Below, in pieces: positions 1 to 8,108 of a DNA stretch of 18,944 nt (the stretch's first letter is position 1; the number at the start of each line of letters is the position of its first letter). Source of the DNA: JAYUHK01 sp043767025. Lineage in GTDB: Bacteria > Bacteroidota > Bacteroidia > Chitinophagales > Saprospiraceae. Position numbers and translations under genes: made by a program. The notes below the pieces were generated by a model, which worked only from the letters and a program-made list of their open reading frames with translations, had not been told where the DNA came from and ran no database searches. Location: NCBI GenBank assembly GCA_043767025.1, contig JAYUHK010000020.1:1-18944 (forward strand). The letters run 5' to 3'.

Positions 1-11
1 CTTATAACTTT

Positions 12-974
12 TTATTCGGCAATTAACTTCCCGACGTAGCGCAAAACGCCCTGACGGGACTTGACGGACACGAGCAACATTCCTGCCTGAAAGTCGCTGT
101 GTTGCAGTCTAAAATCACTTTTAGATTGGATTGTTTTTTGTAATAAAAGTCGCCCCGCTACGTCGCTTACTTCCAAGCGACCGCCCAAAAGCTGCTCCCA
201 ATTTTCTACCCGAATCGAGGACACGTCCGACATCGGATTGGGCGAGATAGACAATATTTCGGGGCGCGGGTCCGTACTGTTTAGCACTAATTGACAGGTT
301 GGAGGGTTAGGATTTCCTGTTATGTCCACAAAAAACCAAGAAAAATTGGCTTGCCGAAAACAAATTTGTTTAAATTCAGGGTCGCTCGGCGGAGAATTGC
401 GAGGAGGCAGAACTCCAGCCGTGTACTTGTCTGCGCCAACGCCTTCTATATAATGAACTGGATAATTAAGTGATGTACTGCTTGGCGAATAATAGGTTGT
501 AAATCTTTTTTTCCAAACGCCGCCGCCGTTGTAATTTTCAATAGAATCAATAGCGGTTACGATTCGTACTTCAGTTCCAAGCAACTGATTGCGAGGCAAT
601 GTGTCGCCGACTTGCAGGTTAAAATCATAACCCACATTTTCGGCAGTCAAGAAGGGTCTTACAAAATAAATTCGCTTATTTTCCTCCCGATAGGCGCATA
701 CAAAATTTTTGACGTGTTCGTAAGTCGTCGGATTGCCCGAGCCGGGTGGAATTCCTTCGTGCGCAATGGTGCTTTCTCGCAAAACTTTGTGGTAACTTTT
801 TCCATTTATTACCGTGTCGCCTTCTATAAAATGTTGGACAAATTCGGAGAATAAAAAATCACTAACACTCCCTTGCCAAACTGCGTTTTGAGTCGGAAAA
901 GGCTGATAAGTTTGGGCGGAAATTTGTGTAAAAAATGCTGCGCAAAGCAGCGCGGACAGTAAAAATTTTTTCAT
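12..974 (-). CDS. Secreted protein with T9SS type A C-terminal sorting domain
   Basis: A 320-residue protein that begins MKKFLLSALLCAAFF and has a likely signal peptidase I site after ISA near residue 20. The body (about 25-235) is a beta-rich, Bacteroidota-style extracellular region that I cannot assign to a named family. The last 80 or so residues are a typical Por secretion (type IX) C-terminal domain: ILSISPNP starts it, followed by LEVSDVAGRLLLQ and a final strand near VLRYVGKLI. Such proteins cross the inner membrane by Sec and the outer membrane by the T9SS, where the C-terminal domain is removed and the cargo is released or attached to the surface. The gene is complete, with TAA at 12-14 and ATG at 972-974, and diverges from valS. 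The export route is well supported; the function of the body is unknown. Confidence 0.85.
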   Translation of the reverse strand: MKKFLLSALLCAAFFTQISAQTYQPFPTQNAVWQGSVSDFLFSEFVQHFIEGDTVINGKSYHKVLRESTIAHEGIPPGSGNPTTYEHVKNFVCAYREENKRIYFVRPFLTAENVGYDFNLQVGDTLPRNQLLGTEVRIVTAIDSIENYNGGGVWKKRFTTYYSPSSTSLNYPVHYIEGVGADKYTAGVLPPRNSPPSDPEFKQICFRQANFSWFFVDITGNPNPPTCQLVLNSTDPRPEILSISPNPMSDVSSIRVENWEQLLGGRLEVSDVAGRLLLQKTIQSKSDFRLQHSDFQAGMLLVSVKSRQGVLRYVGKLIAE

Positions 975-1023
975 TACAAATAGCTTTAAAATTGTGACAA
1001 AAAGTAACTTTACAAGAACTCTA

Positions 1024-1031
1024 CAAAGTTA
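1024..1031 (-). promoter_or_regulatory. Candidate -7 box for the T9SS cargo gene
   Basis: Read on the minus strand this is TAACTTTG, an exact match to the Bacteroidota -7 consensus TAnnTTTG. It lies about 50 bases upstream of the ATG at 974. I see no clear TTTG -33 box at the expected distance, so the call rests on the -7 box and its position. Confidence 0.35.
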
Positions 1032-1037
1032 CATTTT

Positions 1038-1065
1038 TTTGAGCGAAAAAAAAAATATATCTTTG
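1038..1065 (+). promoter_or_regulatory. Candidate promoter for valS
   Basis: TTTG at 1038-1041 is followed after 16 bases by TATCTTTG at 1058-1065, which fits TAnnTTTG; the spacer is slightly shorter than usual. It would leave a leader of about 160 bases before the valS ATG at 1231, long enough for leader regulation, although no T-box elements were recognised. A second, less exact TTTG/TATACTTTG pair lies at 1086-1089 and 1113-1121. Confidence 0.4.
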
Positions 1066-1138
1066 CATTTTGCTAAAATTTAACATTTGGAAATGAATTA
1101 AAAGCAAAATTATATACTTTGATGGACGTATTTACAAC

Positions 1139-1189
1139 AAACTACTCATTTTTTTCGCTGAATTGAAAAATTGGCGCAGCTTATTTTTC
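1139..1189. repeat. Short intergenic repeat, copy A (upstream of valS)
   Basis: This stretch, AAACTACTC then a T7 run, GCTGAATTG, A5 and CTTATTTTTCTTCATTCTTA, matches the two ends of 5271-5416 upstream of ppa with few mismatches. It ends about 40 bases before the valS start, so it would lie in the leader of the valS transcript. It could be a dispersed intergenic repeat or a shared leader element. Confidence 0.4.
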
Positions 1190-1230
1190 TTCATTCTTAA
1201 TTCATTTCTTACAAAAAATATAGGTTTCTA

Positions 1231-3873
1231 ATGTCAATTTCTACTCGCTACAGCCCGCAAGACATCGAGGCAAAATGGTACCAGCACTGGTTGGATAAAA
1301 ATTATTTTCACGCCACACCCGACGAGCGGGAGGCTTTCAGCATCGTTATTCCGCCGCCCAACGTGACCGGCGTGCTGCACATGGGACACATGCTGAACAA
1401 CACAATCCAAGATATTTTAATCCGAAAAGCTCGCTTGGACGGCAAAAATGCCTGCTGGATTCCCGGCACCGACCACGCCTCGATAGCTACCGAAGCGAAG
1501 GTCGTCAAGTGGCTGCGCGACGAAAAAGGTATCAAAAAATCCGACCTCACTCGCGACGAATTTATGACCTACGCGTGGCAATGGAAAGAAAAATATGGTG
1601 GCATTATCCTCTCACAATTACAAAAAATAGGCGCGTCTTGTGACTGGGAAAGAACAGCTTTTACGATGGACGAAACTCGCTCCGCAGGCGTGATAAAAGT
1701 ATTCGTAGATTTATTTGGGAAAGGAAAACTCTACCGCGACTTCCGAATGGTGAACTGGGACTGTGAGGCAAAAACGGTTTTGAGCAACGAAGAAGTCATC
1801 TATGGAGAAGAAAATGCACAGCTTTTTCATGTCCGATATTTGGTGCAAGGGACTGACAGTGAGTATGTTACGATCGCCACGCAGCGACCAGAAACTATCA
1901 TGGGCGACTCGGCAGTCGCAGTGCACCCTACCGACCCTCGCTATGCACACCTGCGCGGAAAGTCCGTCGTCGTGCCGTTGATCAATCGCGTTGTACCGAT
2001 TATTTTTGATGACTATGTGGACAAAGAATTTGGGACAGGCGCGCTAAAAGTGACACCCGCCCACGACCCCAACGACTACGAATTGGGCAAAAAACACCAA
2101 CTCGAAGTCATTGACACGCTCAACGAAGACGGAACGCTGAACGAAAAAGCACAATTTTTTGTCGGCGAAGACCGCTTCGTGGCGCGCAAAAAGATGAAAA
2201 AAGCGTTGGAAGAAAGCGGCAGTTTGGTCAAAATCGAAGATTACAAGACCAATATCGGTCGCTCCGAGCGCACTCAATCGGTGGTCGAGCCACGCCTTTC
2301 GCTCCAATGGTATGTGAATATGAAAGCCATTGCGCAGCCCGCTTTGGACGCTGTGATGAACGACGACATCGAGTTTTTTCCCAAAAATCAGAAAAATACT
2401 TACAGCCATTGGATGGAAAATATCCGCGATTGGTGCATTTCGCGCCAGCTTTGGTGGGGACAGCGAGTGCCAGCGTGGTACGACGAAAATGGAGCTGTTT
2501 TTGTAGCCGAAACCGAAGCCGAAGCCTTGGCGCAGGCGCAAGAAAAACTCGGCAAACACGTCACTCTGAATGACTTGCGACAAGACGAGGACGCGCTCGA
2601 CACTTGGTTTTCGTCGTGGCTTTGGCCCATCACGGTTTTCGACGGCTTCAACCCTGACAGTCAAGATTTTAAATACTTTTATCCTACGAATGTGTTGGTG
2701 ACGGGCTGGGATATTATTTTTCTTTGGGTGGCGCGTATGGCGATGGCGGGCTTCGAGTGGAAAGGCGAAAAACCGTTCAAAAGCGTTTATTTTACGGGCA
2801 TGGTGCGCGACAAACAGCGACGCAAAATGTCAAAATCACTCGGAAATTCGCCCGATGCACTCCTACTGATTGAAGAATTTGGGGCGGACGGAGTTCGCTT
2901 CGGAATGTTGTCGTGTTCGCCAGCAGGCGGAGATTTATTGTTTGATGACAAACTTTGCGAGCAAGGGCGAAATTTTTGTAACAAACTTTGGAACGCCCAG
3001 CGATTGGTAAAAGGTTGGGAGGTTTCGGAGGAAATTATTGATGATAATTCGTTCAGAATCAATCAGTTAGCAGCAGAATGGCTGCACCACAAACTCCAAA
3101 AATTATTGCGCGACATAGAGAGCGACTTCAAAACTTACCGCCTCTCGGAAGCCCTGATTTCGGTGTATAGTTTCATTTGGGACGATTTTTGTTCGTGGTA
3201 CCTCGAAATGATAAAACCAGCCTACGGACAGCCGATAGACCGAATTTCATACGAAAAAACCCTGTCACTGTTCAGCGAATTAATGATTGTTTTGCACCCA
3301 TTTATGCCATTCATTACCGAAGAAATCTGGCACCAACTTCGAGAGCGCAGCGAAGACGTTTGCGTAGCGAAATTTCCTGCAACCAAGCCTTTCGATGCAT
3401 TATTTTTGCAAAAAGTAGAGTCTGCGAAAGAAGTCATCAGCAAAATCCGCGAAACACGCAATGCCAACGGGATAAAAATGGCGCAGCCGCTCGCCGTGAG
3501 TATCCAAGCCGATGAATCAGCAAAGGCAATTTTTGCCCAGTCAGGTATTTCCGAAATGGTCACAAAATTAGCAAATTTAAAATCTTTTGAGTTCGGCGAC
3601 GAACCCGAAAACAGCGTTGCTATCATTGCGGGAGCAGAAAAATATTACGTCGTTTTAGAAAAAGAAATTGATGCAGCAGCCGAAATAAAAAAGGCAAGCG
3701 AAGAGCTTGCTCGCCAATATGGATTCTTAAAATCGGTAGATGCCAAACTTTCCAATGAGCGTTTTGTGGCAGGCGCGCCCGCACAAGTGCTTGATAATGA
3801 GCGCAAAAAGAAAGCCGATGCCGAAGCACGGGTTAAAATATTGGAAGAAAGCCTCAAAAAATTAAGCAGCTAA
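1231..3873 (+). CDS. valS: Valine--tRNA ligase
   Basis: An 880-residue class I aminoacyl-tRNA synthetase that charges tRNA-Val with valine in the cytoplasm, of normal bacterial ValRS length. The HIGH-type motif is HMGH at residues 50-53 within PPNVTGVLHMGHMLN, a ValRS hallmark. GTDHAS at about 79-84 and a CP1 editing domain (TIATQRPETIMGDSAVAVHP) follow. KMSKS is at 532-536 within RRKMSKSLGN. An anticodon-binding domain (FHPFMPFITEEIWHQL in its middle) precedes the C-terminal arginine/lysine-rich coiled coil from about residue 810 that is typical of ValRS and absent from IleRS and LeuRS. The ATG follows an A-rich stretch without a Shine-Dalgarno sequence, as is common in this phylum. The gene stands alone and its stop is only 5 bases from the convergent lipoprotein gene. 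Confidence 0.98.
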   Translation: MSISTRYSPQDIEAKWYQHWLDKNYFHATPDEREAFSIVIPPPNVTGVLHMGHMLNNTIQDILIRKARLDGKNACWIPGTDHASIATEAKVVKWLRDEKGIKKSDLTRDEFMTYAWQWKEKYGGIILSQLQKIGASCDWERTAFTMDETRSAGVIKVFVDLFGKGKLYRDFRMVNWDCEAKTVLSNEEVIYGEENAQLFHVRYLVQGTDSEYVTIATQRPETIMGDSAVAVHPTDPRYAHLRGKSVVVPLINRVVPIIFDDYVDKEFGTGALKVTPAHDPNDYELGKKHQLEVIDTLNEDGTLNEKAQFFVGEDRFVARKKMKKALEESGSLVKIEDYKTNIGRSERTQSVVEPRLSLQWYVNMKAIAQPALDAVMNDDIEFFPKNQKNTYSHWMENIRDWCISRQLWWGQRVPAWYDENGAVFVAETEAEALAQAQEKLGKHVTLNDLRQDEDALDTWFSSWLWPITVFDGFNPDSQDFKYFYPTNVLVTGWDIIFLWVARMAMAGFEWKGEKPFKSVYFTGMVRDKQRRKMSKSLGNSPDALLLIEEFGADGVRFGMLSCSPAGGDLLFDDKLCEQGRNFCNKLWNAQRLVKGWEVSEEIIDDNSFRINQLAAEWLHHKLQKLLRDIESDFKTYRLSEALISVYSFIWDDFCSWYLEMIKPAYGQPIDRISYEKTLSLFSELMIVLHPFMPFITEEIWHQLRERSEDVCVAKFPATKPFDALFLQKVESAKEVISKIRETRNANGIKMAQPLAVSIQADESAKAIFAQSGISEMVTKLANLKSFEFGDEPENSVAIIAGAEKYYVVLEKEIDAAAEIKKASEELARQYGFLKSVDAKLSNERFVAGAPAQVLDNERKKKADAEARVKILEESLKKLSS

Positions 3874-3878
3874 AAAAA

Positions 3879-4280
3879 TCACGGCTTCACCACAAAATTC
3901 ACGCTTTTCGTGGCTGAGTTCGAGTTATGGTCGGTCGCAGTCACGCTGAGCGTCATAGACGTGGGGACGGTTATGCCTTGCGGAACGAAATGCGAGTGAT
4001 AGTCGAAGCTCGCTTGGTGGATTCCTCGAGAGTCCGAAAAAGGGAACGCACCCGACGAATTGTTTTTTATGCTTACCGCGACGTTGAGTAGGCTGGAATT
4101 GTCTTTCGCCAAAAACTCTATATGCACACTGTCCAACGAAATAACAACGGTATCGTTGAGCAACGGCTCTGTGATTTCGATGGTTGGTTTGGTGACATCT
4201 GCGGTGTCGTGTTTGTGGCACGCTGAATACCCTACCCCAGCAAGCAGGGCGACGACGAATAACTTAATAGTGGAACGCAT
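3879..4280 (-). CDS. Small putative lipoprotein with Ig-like DUF4625-type domain
   Basis: A 133-residue protein. Its N-terminus MRSTIKLFVVALLAGVGYSAC is a short hydrophobic signal ending in a plausible lipobox (YSA-Cys21), suggesting lipidation and an envelope location. After a short polar linker comes a single beta-sandwich-like domain beginning KPTIEITEPLLNDTV and ending SVTATDHNSNSATKSVNFVV. That pattern is typical of DUF4625/Ig-like cell-surface domains in Bacteroidota; the family name is my recollection and has not been tested. A His-containing stretch (FDYHSHF) sits in the middle. The gene starts 5 bases after the Rpn-like gene stop and is probably co-transcribed with it. Its stop faces that of valS. 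The function is unknown. Confidence 0.7.
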   Translation of the reverse strand: MRSTIKLFVVALLAGVGYSACHKHDTADVTKPTIEITEPLLNDTVVISLDSVHIEFLAKDNSSLLNVAVSIKNNSSGAFPFSDSRGIHQASFDYHSHFVPQGITVPTSMTLSVTATDHNSNSATKSVNFVVKP

Positions 4281-4285
4281 ATTTT

Positions 4286-5221
4286 TTATTTAGTTTGGTT
4301 TTTAATGATTTCCTCAATGTACTCAAGCGGGACGTTAAGTGCTAATGAAATTTTTTCGAGGCTCACGCCTACGCTATAAAAACTGATTATTGCTTCAGTC
4401 ACTTTTCTATCTTCGCCTTGTTTGATACCTTGTTCGATTCCTTGTTTTAAACCCTGCTCCATACCTTGCTCGATACCTTGTTCGACACCCGCTTTGAGTC
4501 CTTCACTAATACCCTTTTGAGTAGCAAAAGCCAGCTCTTGGATGCCATCTGTGATGCGAACTCCTGCTCCGTCATACGCTCTTAACTCCGCAGCAGTCCA
4601 GCCAAATTGTTCGGCGGTAACGTAAGCGGCTTTCAATCCTTCATCGGATAAATTTTCTGGAATTAGGGTTAGATTTTCAGCATTCTTTATGAAAAAAGTC
4701 CATTGGTCAATTAAATTTTGCAATTCGTGTATTTTCTTGTTGAATTTTTTTAACTCAATAAAAAAATATTGCATATCTTTCAACAGATGCTCGCCTGTCT
4801 CGTCGTTGAGCGTTTTATGGCGCGAAAAATAATATCCATTTTCAGTGAGATTAAAATCCAAAATACCTACAAAGTGAGTTGGGCGAAGACGTGGATATTG
4901 CTCCCCTCTGTTAATTTGCATCGAAAAATCTCGCGCAGTGTAGTACTGCGCTCGCTTGATAAAACCAACTTTGTCGGCAACCTGCATCTCGACGATAAAT
5001 TTTCGACCCTGTTGGTCGGTCGCCCCAATATCAAGAACGCATGTTTTTCCGTTCAGCACGACTGGAAATTGAAGCGGATTTTCGATAGTGACGGACGATA
5101 TCCGATGCGTACCCTCCAGCTCGAGTACTGCATTCAGAAACGAAATCAGCGAAATTGTTTTCTCCGAATCGCCGAATATTTTGTGAAACGCTACGTCATT
5201 TTTTACATCTACAAATCTCAT
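4286..5221 (-). CDS. Rpn/PDDEXK_2-family nuclease, transposase-like
   Basis: A 311-residue protein. The opening MRFVDVKNDVAFHKIFGDSEK is a hallmark of the PD-(D/E)XK nuclease family transposase / Rpn recombination-promoting nuclease group (PDDEXK_2). Likely catalytic residues are D64 in VLDIGATD and E78-x-Q80 in IVEMQ, the family's usual D...ExQ form. Residues 90-100 (RAQYYTARDFS) and the FVGILDF strand at about 117-123 also fit. The C-terminal part has a tetrad repeat, G-hydrophobic-E/K-Q, at residues 237-268, then a helical tail. Rpn proteins of E. coli cut DNA and raise RecA-independent recombination; in Bacteroidota they are common, often multi-copy genes of unclear role. The length and all motifs suggest an intact protein. 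Confidence 0.9.
   Translation of the reverse strand: MRFVDVKNDVAFHKIFGDSEKTISLISFLNAVLELEGTHRISSVTIENPLQFPVVLNGKTCVLDIGATDQQGRKFIVEMQVADKVGFIKRAQYYTARDFSMQINRGEQYPRLRPTHFVGILDFNLTENGYYFSRHKTLNDETGEHLLKDMQYFFIELKKFNKKIHELQNLIDQWTFFIKNAENLTLIPENLSDEGLKAAYVTAEQFGWTAAELRAYDGAGVRITDGIQELAFATQKGISEGLKAGVEQGIEQGMEQGLKQGIEQGIKQGEDRKVTEAIISFYSVGVSLEKISLALNVPLEYIEEIIKNQTK
4418..4513 (-). repeat. In-frame 12-bp tandem repeat inside the Rpn-like gene
   Basis: Eight 12-base units encode eight tetrads (residues 237-268): two degenerate (GISE, GLKA), then GVEQ, GIEQ, GMEQ, GLKQ, GIEQ and GIKQ. Because the unit is a multiple of three, gain or loss of copies would lengthen or shorten a helical arm without breaking the frame. 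Similar GxEQG tails are known from this family. Confidence 0.8.
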
Positions 5222-5239
5222 CAGTAAAAATTATTTTTG

Positions 5240-5247
5240 CAAATATA
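5240..5247 (-). promoter_or_regulatory. Candidate -7 box for the Rpn-lipoprotein pair
   Basis: On the minus strand this reads TATATTTG, an exact TAnnTTTG match, about 20 bases upstream of the ATG at 5221. The -33 position has only a poor match. The short leader is like that predicted for ppa. Confidence 0.45.
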
Positions 5248-5270
5248 CGACTAAAGAATGTATCTAAAAT

Positions 5271-5416
5271 AAACTACTCTTTTTTTCTGCTAAATTACAA
5301 TCAATCACTGCGTTATTTTTTCGTTACAACGCTCTGCGTTGCGCCTCAAAGATGCCTTGTTATCGATTAAATTTATTGGAAAAAATTAAGAGTACCTTAT
5401 TTTTTCCTCATTCCTA
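5271..5416. repeat. Intergenic repeat, copy B, with an internal extra segment
   Basis: Its outer parts (5271-5296 and about 5376-5416) match the 51-base copy at 1139-1189. Between them lies about 71 bases of unrelated sequence (5297-5367), bounded on both sides by TAAATT (5291-5296 and 5368-5373). The extra part contains a perfect hairpin, CAACGC-TCT-GCGTTG, at 5327-5341 that is not followed by a T run. The 5222-5528 intergenic region otherwise holds only the two outward-facing promoters; I see no gene in it. Confidence 0.4.
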
Positions 5417-5469
5417 AACAGCCCGTCCGACGGCAGTAGAAATATATTTTTTCATAAAAAAATGAAAAA

Positions 5470-5502
5470 TTTGCTTTCCATTCAGTTTTTGGCATACTTT
5501 TG
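5470..5502 (+). promoter_or_regulatory. Promoter of ppa (TTTG-N21-TACTTTTG)
   Basis: TTTG at 5470-5473 and TACTTTTG at 5495-5502 are separated by 21 bases, a near-ideal Bacteroidota sigma-ABfr promoter. It ends 26 bases before the ppa ATG, predicting a leader of about 20 bases. It probably also serves kup and the following gene. Confidence 0.7.
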
Positions 5503-5528
5503 CAGCGTTTAAAACAAAATAGTTTTTT

Positions 5529-6068
5529 ATGCACCCTTGGCACGACCTTTCTGCGGGCGATTCATTGCCCGAAATTGTCACTGCGCTTATCGAAATCTCG
5601 AAAGGCTCGAGAGCAAAATACGAAATTGACAAAGTAAGTGGTTTGCTCAAACTTGACCGAGTGTTGTACTCCGCTATGTACTACCCTACCAATTACGGCT
5701 TTATCCCCAGAACTTATTGCGGCGACCGCGACCCGTTGGATATTTTGGTAATCTCTCAAATGAGCCTCGAGCCACGAAGTTTGGTAGATGCTCGCCCGAT
5801 TGGTGTGATGAAAATGATAGACGACGGAGCAGACGACAAGATTATCGCCGTAGCGGTGCGCGACATGAGCGTGGCGCATATCCGCGATATTTCGGAACTT
5901 CCGGAAAGTTTTAGGCAAGAAATCCTGAATTTTTTTGAAATTTATAAATTATTAGAAAAAAAGACGATTCACATTGAGCAACCGCTCGGACGGGCGGCGG
6001 CGCACGACGTTATCCGACAAGCTATCCTTGACTATCAGGAAATTATCGTCCCTACTCTAAAAAAATAA
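5529..6068 (+). CDS. ppa: Family I inorganic pyrophosphatase
   Basis: A 179-residue cytoplasmic enzyme that hydrolyses pyrophosphate to two phosphates and so pulls biosynthetic reactions such as tRNA charging and nucleic-acid synthesis forward. The length is usual for bacterial family I enzymes. Visible active-site elements are E22 and K30 (IEISKGSRAKYE), Y56 (PTNYGFIP), the metal-binding run D66-R-D68-P-L-D71, and D98 and D103 in MIDDGADDK. The start at 5529 keeps the usual short N-terminus and sits just after a strong promoter. kup begins 33 bases downstream on the same strand, so the two are probably co-transcribed. Nothing is missing. Confidence 0.96.
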   Translation: MHPWHDLSAGDSLPEIVTALIEISKGSRAKYEIDKVSGLLKLDRVLYSAMYYPTNYGFIPRTYCGDRDPLDILVISQMSLEPRSLVDARPIGVMKMIDDGADDKIIAVAVRDMSVAHIRDISELPESFRQEILNFFEIYKLLEKKTIHIEQPLGRAAAHDVIRQAILDYQEIIVPTLKK

Positions 6069-6101
6069 AACTTATTAGACTCGCTGTTTCAGCTATTTTT
6101 T

Positions 6102-8108
6102 ATGACACATACACATTCCGCCAATCTGACCAACGGAAACTCCAACGGTCATTCTCATCTCCACAAACTTTCGGTAGGTGGCTCGATGATAGCACTGGGC
6201 ATTATTTTTGGTGACATCGGTACGTCGCCGCTCTACGTTTTCAAAGCCATCATCGGCAACAGTGCGGTAGATAAAGACCTTATCTATGGCGGAATGTCGT
6301 TGGTTTTTTGGACGCTCACGCTCATCACTTCCTTCAAATACGTTTATCTCTCCCTCAATGCCGATAACAAAGGCGAAGGCGGTATTTTTTCACTTTACGC
6401 ACTCGTCAGACGCTACAAATTAGGTTGGGTAGCTTTTCCTGCCATCATCGGTTCTGCATCTTTGCTCGCCGATGGGTTTATTACGCCGCCGATTTCGATT
6501 TCGTCCGCCGTAGAGGGTTTGGAACTAATCCCACAGCTCAAATCCAATATTCACGAACTTATTTTGCCTATCGTACTGACTATTTTGGTGCTGCTTTTCG
6601 TCGTCCAGCAGTTTGGTACGGTTGTCATCGGTAAATTTTTTGGACCAATTATGTTGGTGTGGTTTTCGATGATGGCGGTGCTTGGATTGAGCGAAATTTT
6701 TTCACACCCCGAAGTGATTGCGGCACTAAATCCGTACTACGGCATCAATTTATTGATAAATCACCCAGGCGGTTTTTGGCTGCTCGGCGGAGTTTTTCTC
6801 TGCACTACGGGTGCCGAGGCTCTTTACTCCGACTTGGGGCATTGCGGCAAAGGCAACATTCGGGCGAGTTGGATTTTGGTAAAAATAGCCCTGATAATCA
6901 ACTATTTAGGTCAGTCTGCATGGCTCGTTTCGCACCAAGGGCAGACGATAGATGTTAGTCCGTTCTACGGTATGATGCCTGCATGGTTTTTGCCTTACGG
7001 AGTCGTAATAGCTACATTGGCGACCATTATTGCGAGCCAAGCACTCATCACGGGAAGTTTTACACTTGCCAACGAAGCGATGAAGCTAAAATTTTGGCCC
7101 AGCCTAAAAGTCAGCTTCCCAACCCAACTCAAAGGGCAAATTTATATCCCGATGATGAACTGGATTTTGATGTCTGGCTGCATTGCGGTCGTGCTTATTT
7201 TTAGAGAATCCAGCAACATGGAAGCCGCCTACGGACTTGCGATTACGATAAATATGCTTATGACGACTTCTTTACTCACTCGATATTTGGTAATAAAAAG
7301 AAAATCAGCATGGTATGTGACGCTTATTTTAGTCAGTTTCCTCCTAATAGAAGGTTGTTTTTTCCTTGCGAGTTTCGTTAAAGTTTTTCACGGCGGTTGG
7401 TTCACCATTTTGATTGCTTCCGCCTTTTTCTGTGTGATGTATGTGCTTTACAAAGCCCGTGGCATTCGGGAGCGATACACGGAGTTCGTTCCGCTCGACG
7501 ACTACGACGAAATTATTCGCGACATTTCCAACGACACGACCATTCCCAAAGAAGCCACGAATCTCGTCTATCTTTGCACCAGCAACGACAAGCGCATGAT
7601 TGACCAAAACGTAATCTACTCCATCACCCGCAAGCGACCGAAGCGAGCCGATGTTTATTGGTTTTTGCACGTCGAAATCTCCGATGACCCTTTCGAGAAA
7701 AAATACGCAGTGGACACGATTATCCCCGGCAAATGCTTTTTTGTGCATCTTACTTTTGGCTTCAAAGTAGAGCATCGCGTCAATTTGATGTTTAGAAAAG
7801 TGGTAGAAGAAATGATAAAAAACAACGAAGTCAGCGCAATAAGCAACTATCCGTCGCTCCAAAAATACAATATTCCAGCCGATTTCAAATTTATTTTGCT
7901 CAACTCGCGGGTGTCGGTAGATGAAGAAGTGAGTACTTTCAACCAATTTATTATCCGTGCGTACCGAGTTATCAAAAATGTCAGCCTCTCTCCTATCGAG
8001 GATTTTGGGCTGGACACTACGAATGTCGAAATCGAGCGCGTCCCGATAGATTTTGGTCGAAGACGAAAAATAAATTTAGAACGAATCGGAAATGCCCAAG
8101 CAAGATAA
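6102..8108 (+). CDS. kup: Kup-family low-affinity potassium transporter
   Basis: A 668-residue Kup/HAK/KT-family protein that imports potassium, probably with protons, across the inner membrane. The family signature GDIGTSPLY is at residues 37-45 (LGIIFGDIGTSPLYVFKAI). DNKGEGGIFSLYAL and GAEALYSDLGHCG are further conserved Kup segments. About twelve hydrophobic helices cover residues 25-450, and a soluble C-terminal domain follows (about 460-668, including PKRADVYWFLHVEISDDP). The N-terminus before the first helix is unusual in carrying five histidines in 21 residues (H3, H5, H17, H19, H21). It follows ppa by 33 bases and its last 17 bases overlap the next gene, indicating one transcript. The family assignment is firm; the ion is inferred from the family. 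Confidence 0.96.
   Translation: MTHTHSANLTNGNSNGHSHLHKLSVGGSMIALGIIFGDIGTSPLYVFKAIIGNSAVDKDLIYGGMSLVFWTLTLITSFKYVYLSLNADNKGEGGIFSLYALVRRYKLGWVAFPAIIGSASLLADGFITPPISISSAVEGLELIPQLKSNIHELILPIVLTILVLLFVVQQFGTVVIGKFFGPIMLVWFSMMAVLGLSEIFSHPEVIAALNPYYGINLLINHPGGFWLLGGVFLCTTGAEALYSDLGHCGKGNIRASWILVKIALIINYLGQSAWLVSHQGQTIDVSPFYGMMPAWFLPYGVVIATLATIIASQALITGSFTLANEAMKLKFWPSLKVSFPTQLKGQIYIPMMNWILMSGCIAVVLIFRESSNMEAAYGLAITINMLMTTSLLTRYLVIKRKSAWYVTLILVSFLLIEGCFFLASFVKVFHGGWFTILIASAFFCVMYVLYKARGIRERYTEFVPLDDYDEIIRDISNDTTIPKEATNLVYLCTSNDKRMIDQNVIYSITRKRPKRADVYWFLHVEISDDPFEKKYAVDTIIPGKCFFVHLTFGFKVEHRVNLMFRKVVEEMIKNNEVSAISNYPSLQKYNIPADFKFILLNSRVSVDEEVSTFNQFIIRAYRVIKNVSLSPIEDFGLDTTNVEIERVPIDFGRRRKINLERIGNAQAR

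Noticed and set aside
1066..1230. T-box or other riboswitch in the long valS leader
   Set aside because: No T-box specifier or antiterminator sequence, nor other riboswitch core, could be recognised, and T-boxes are rare in this phylum.
2044..2664. 206-residue minus-strand frame inside valS
   Set aside because: It lies opposite strongly conserved ValRS sequence, has no domain and shows frame-shadow composition (Phe/Val/Arg rich).
5327..5341. Hairpin CAACGC-TCT-GCGTTG as a terminator
   Set aside because: No T run follows on either strand, and it sits upstream of promoters rather than at a gene end.
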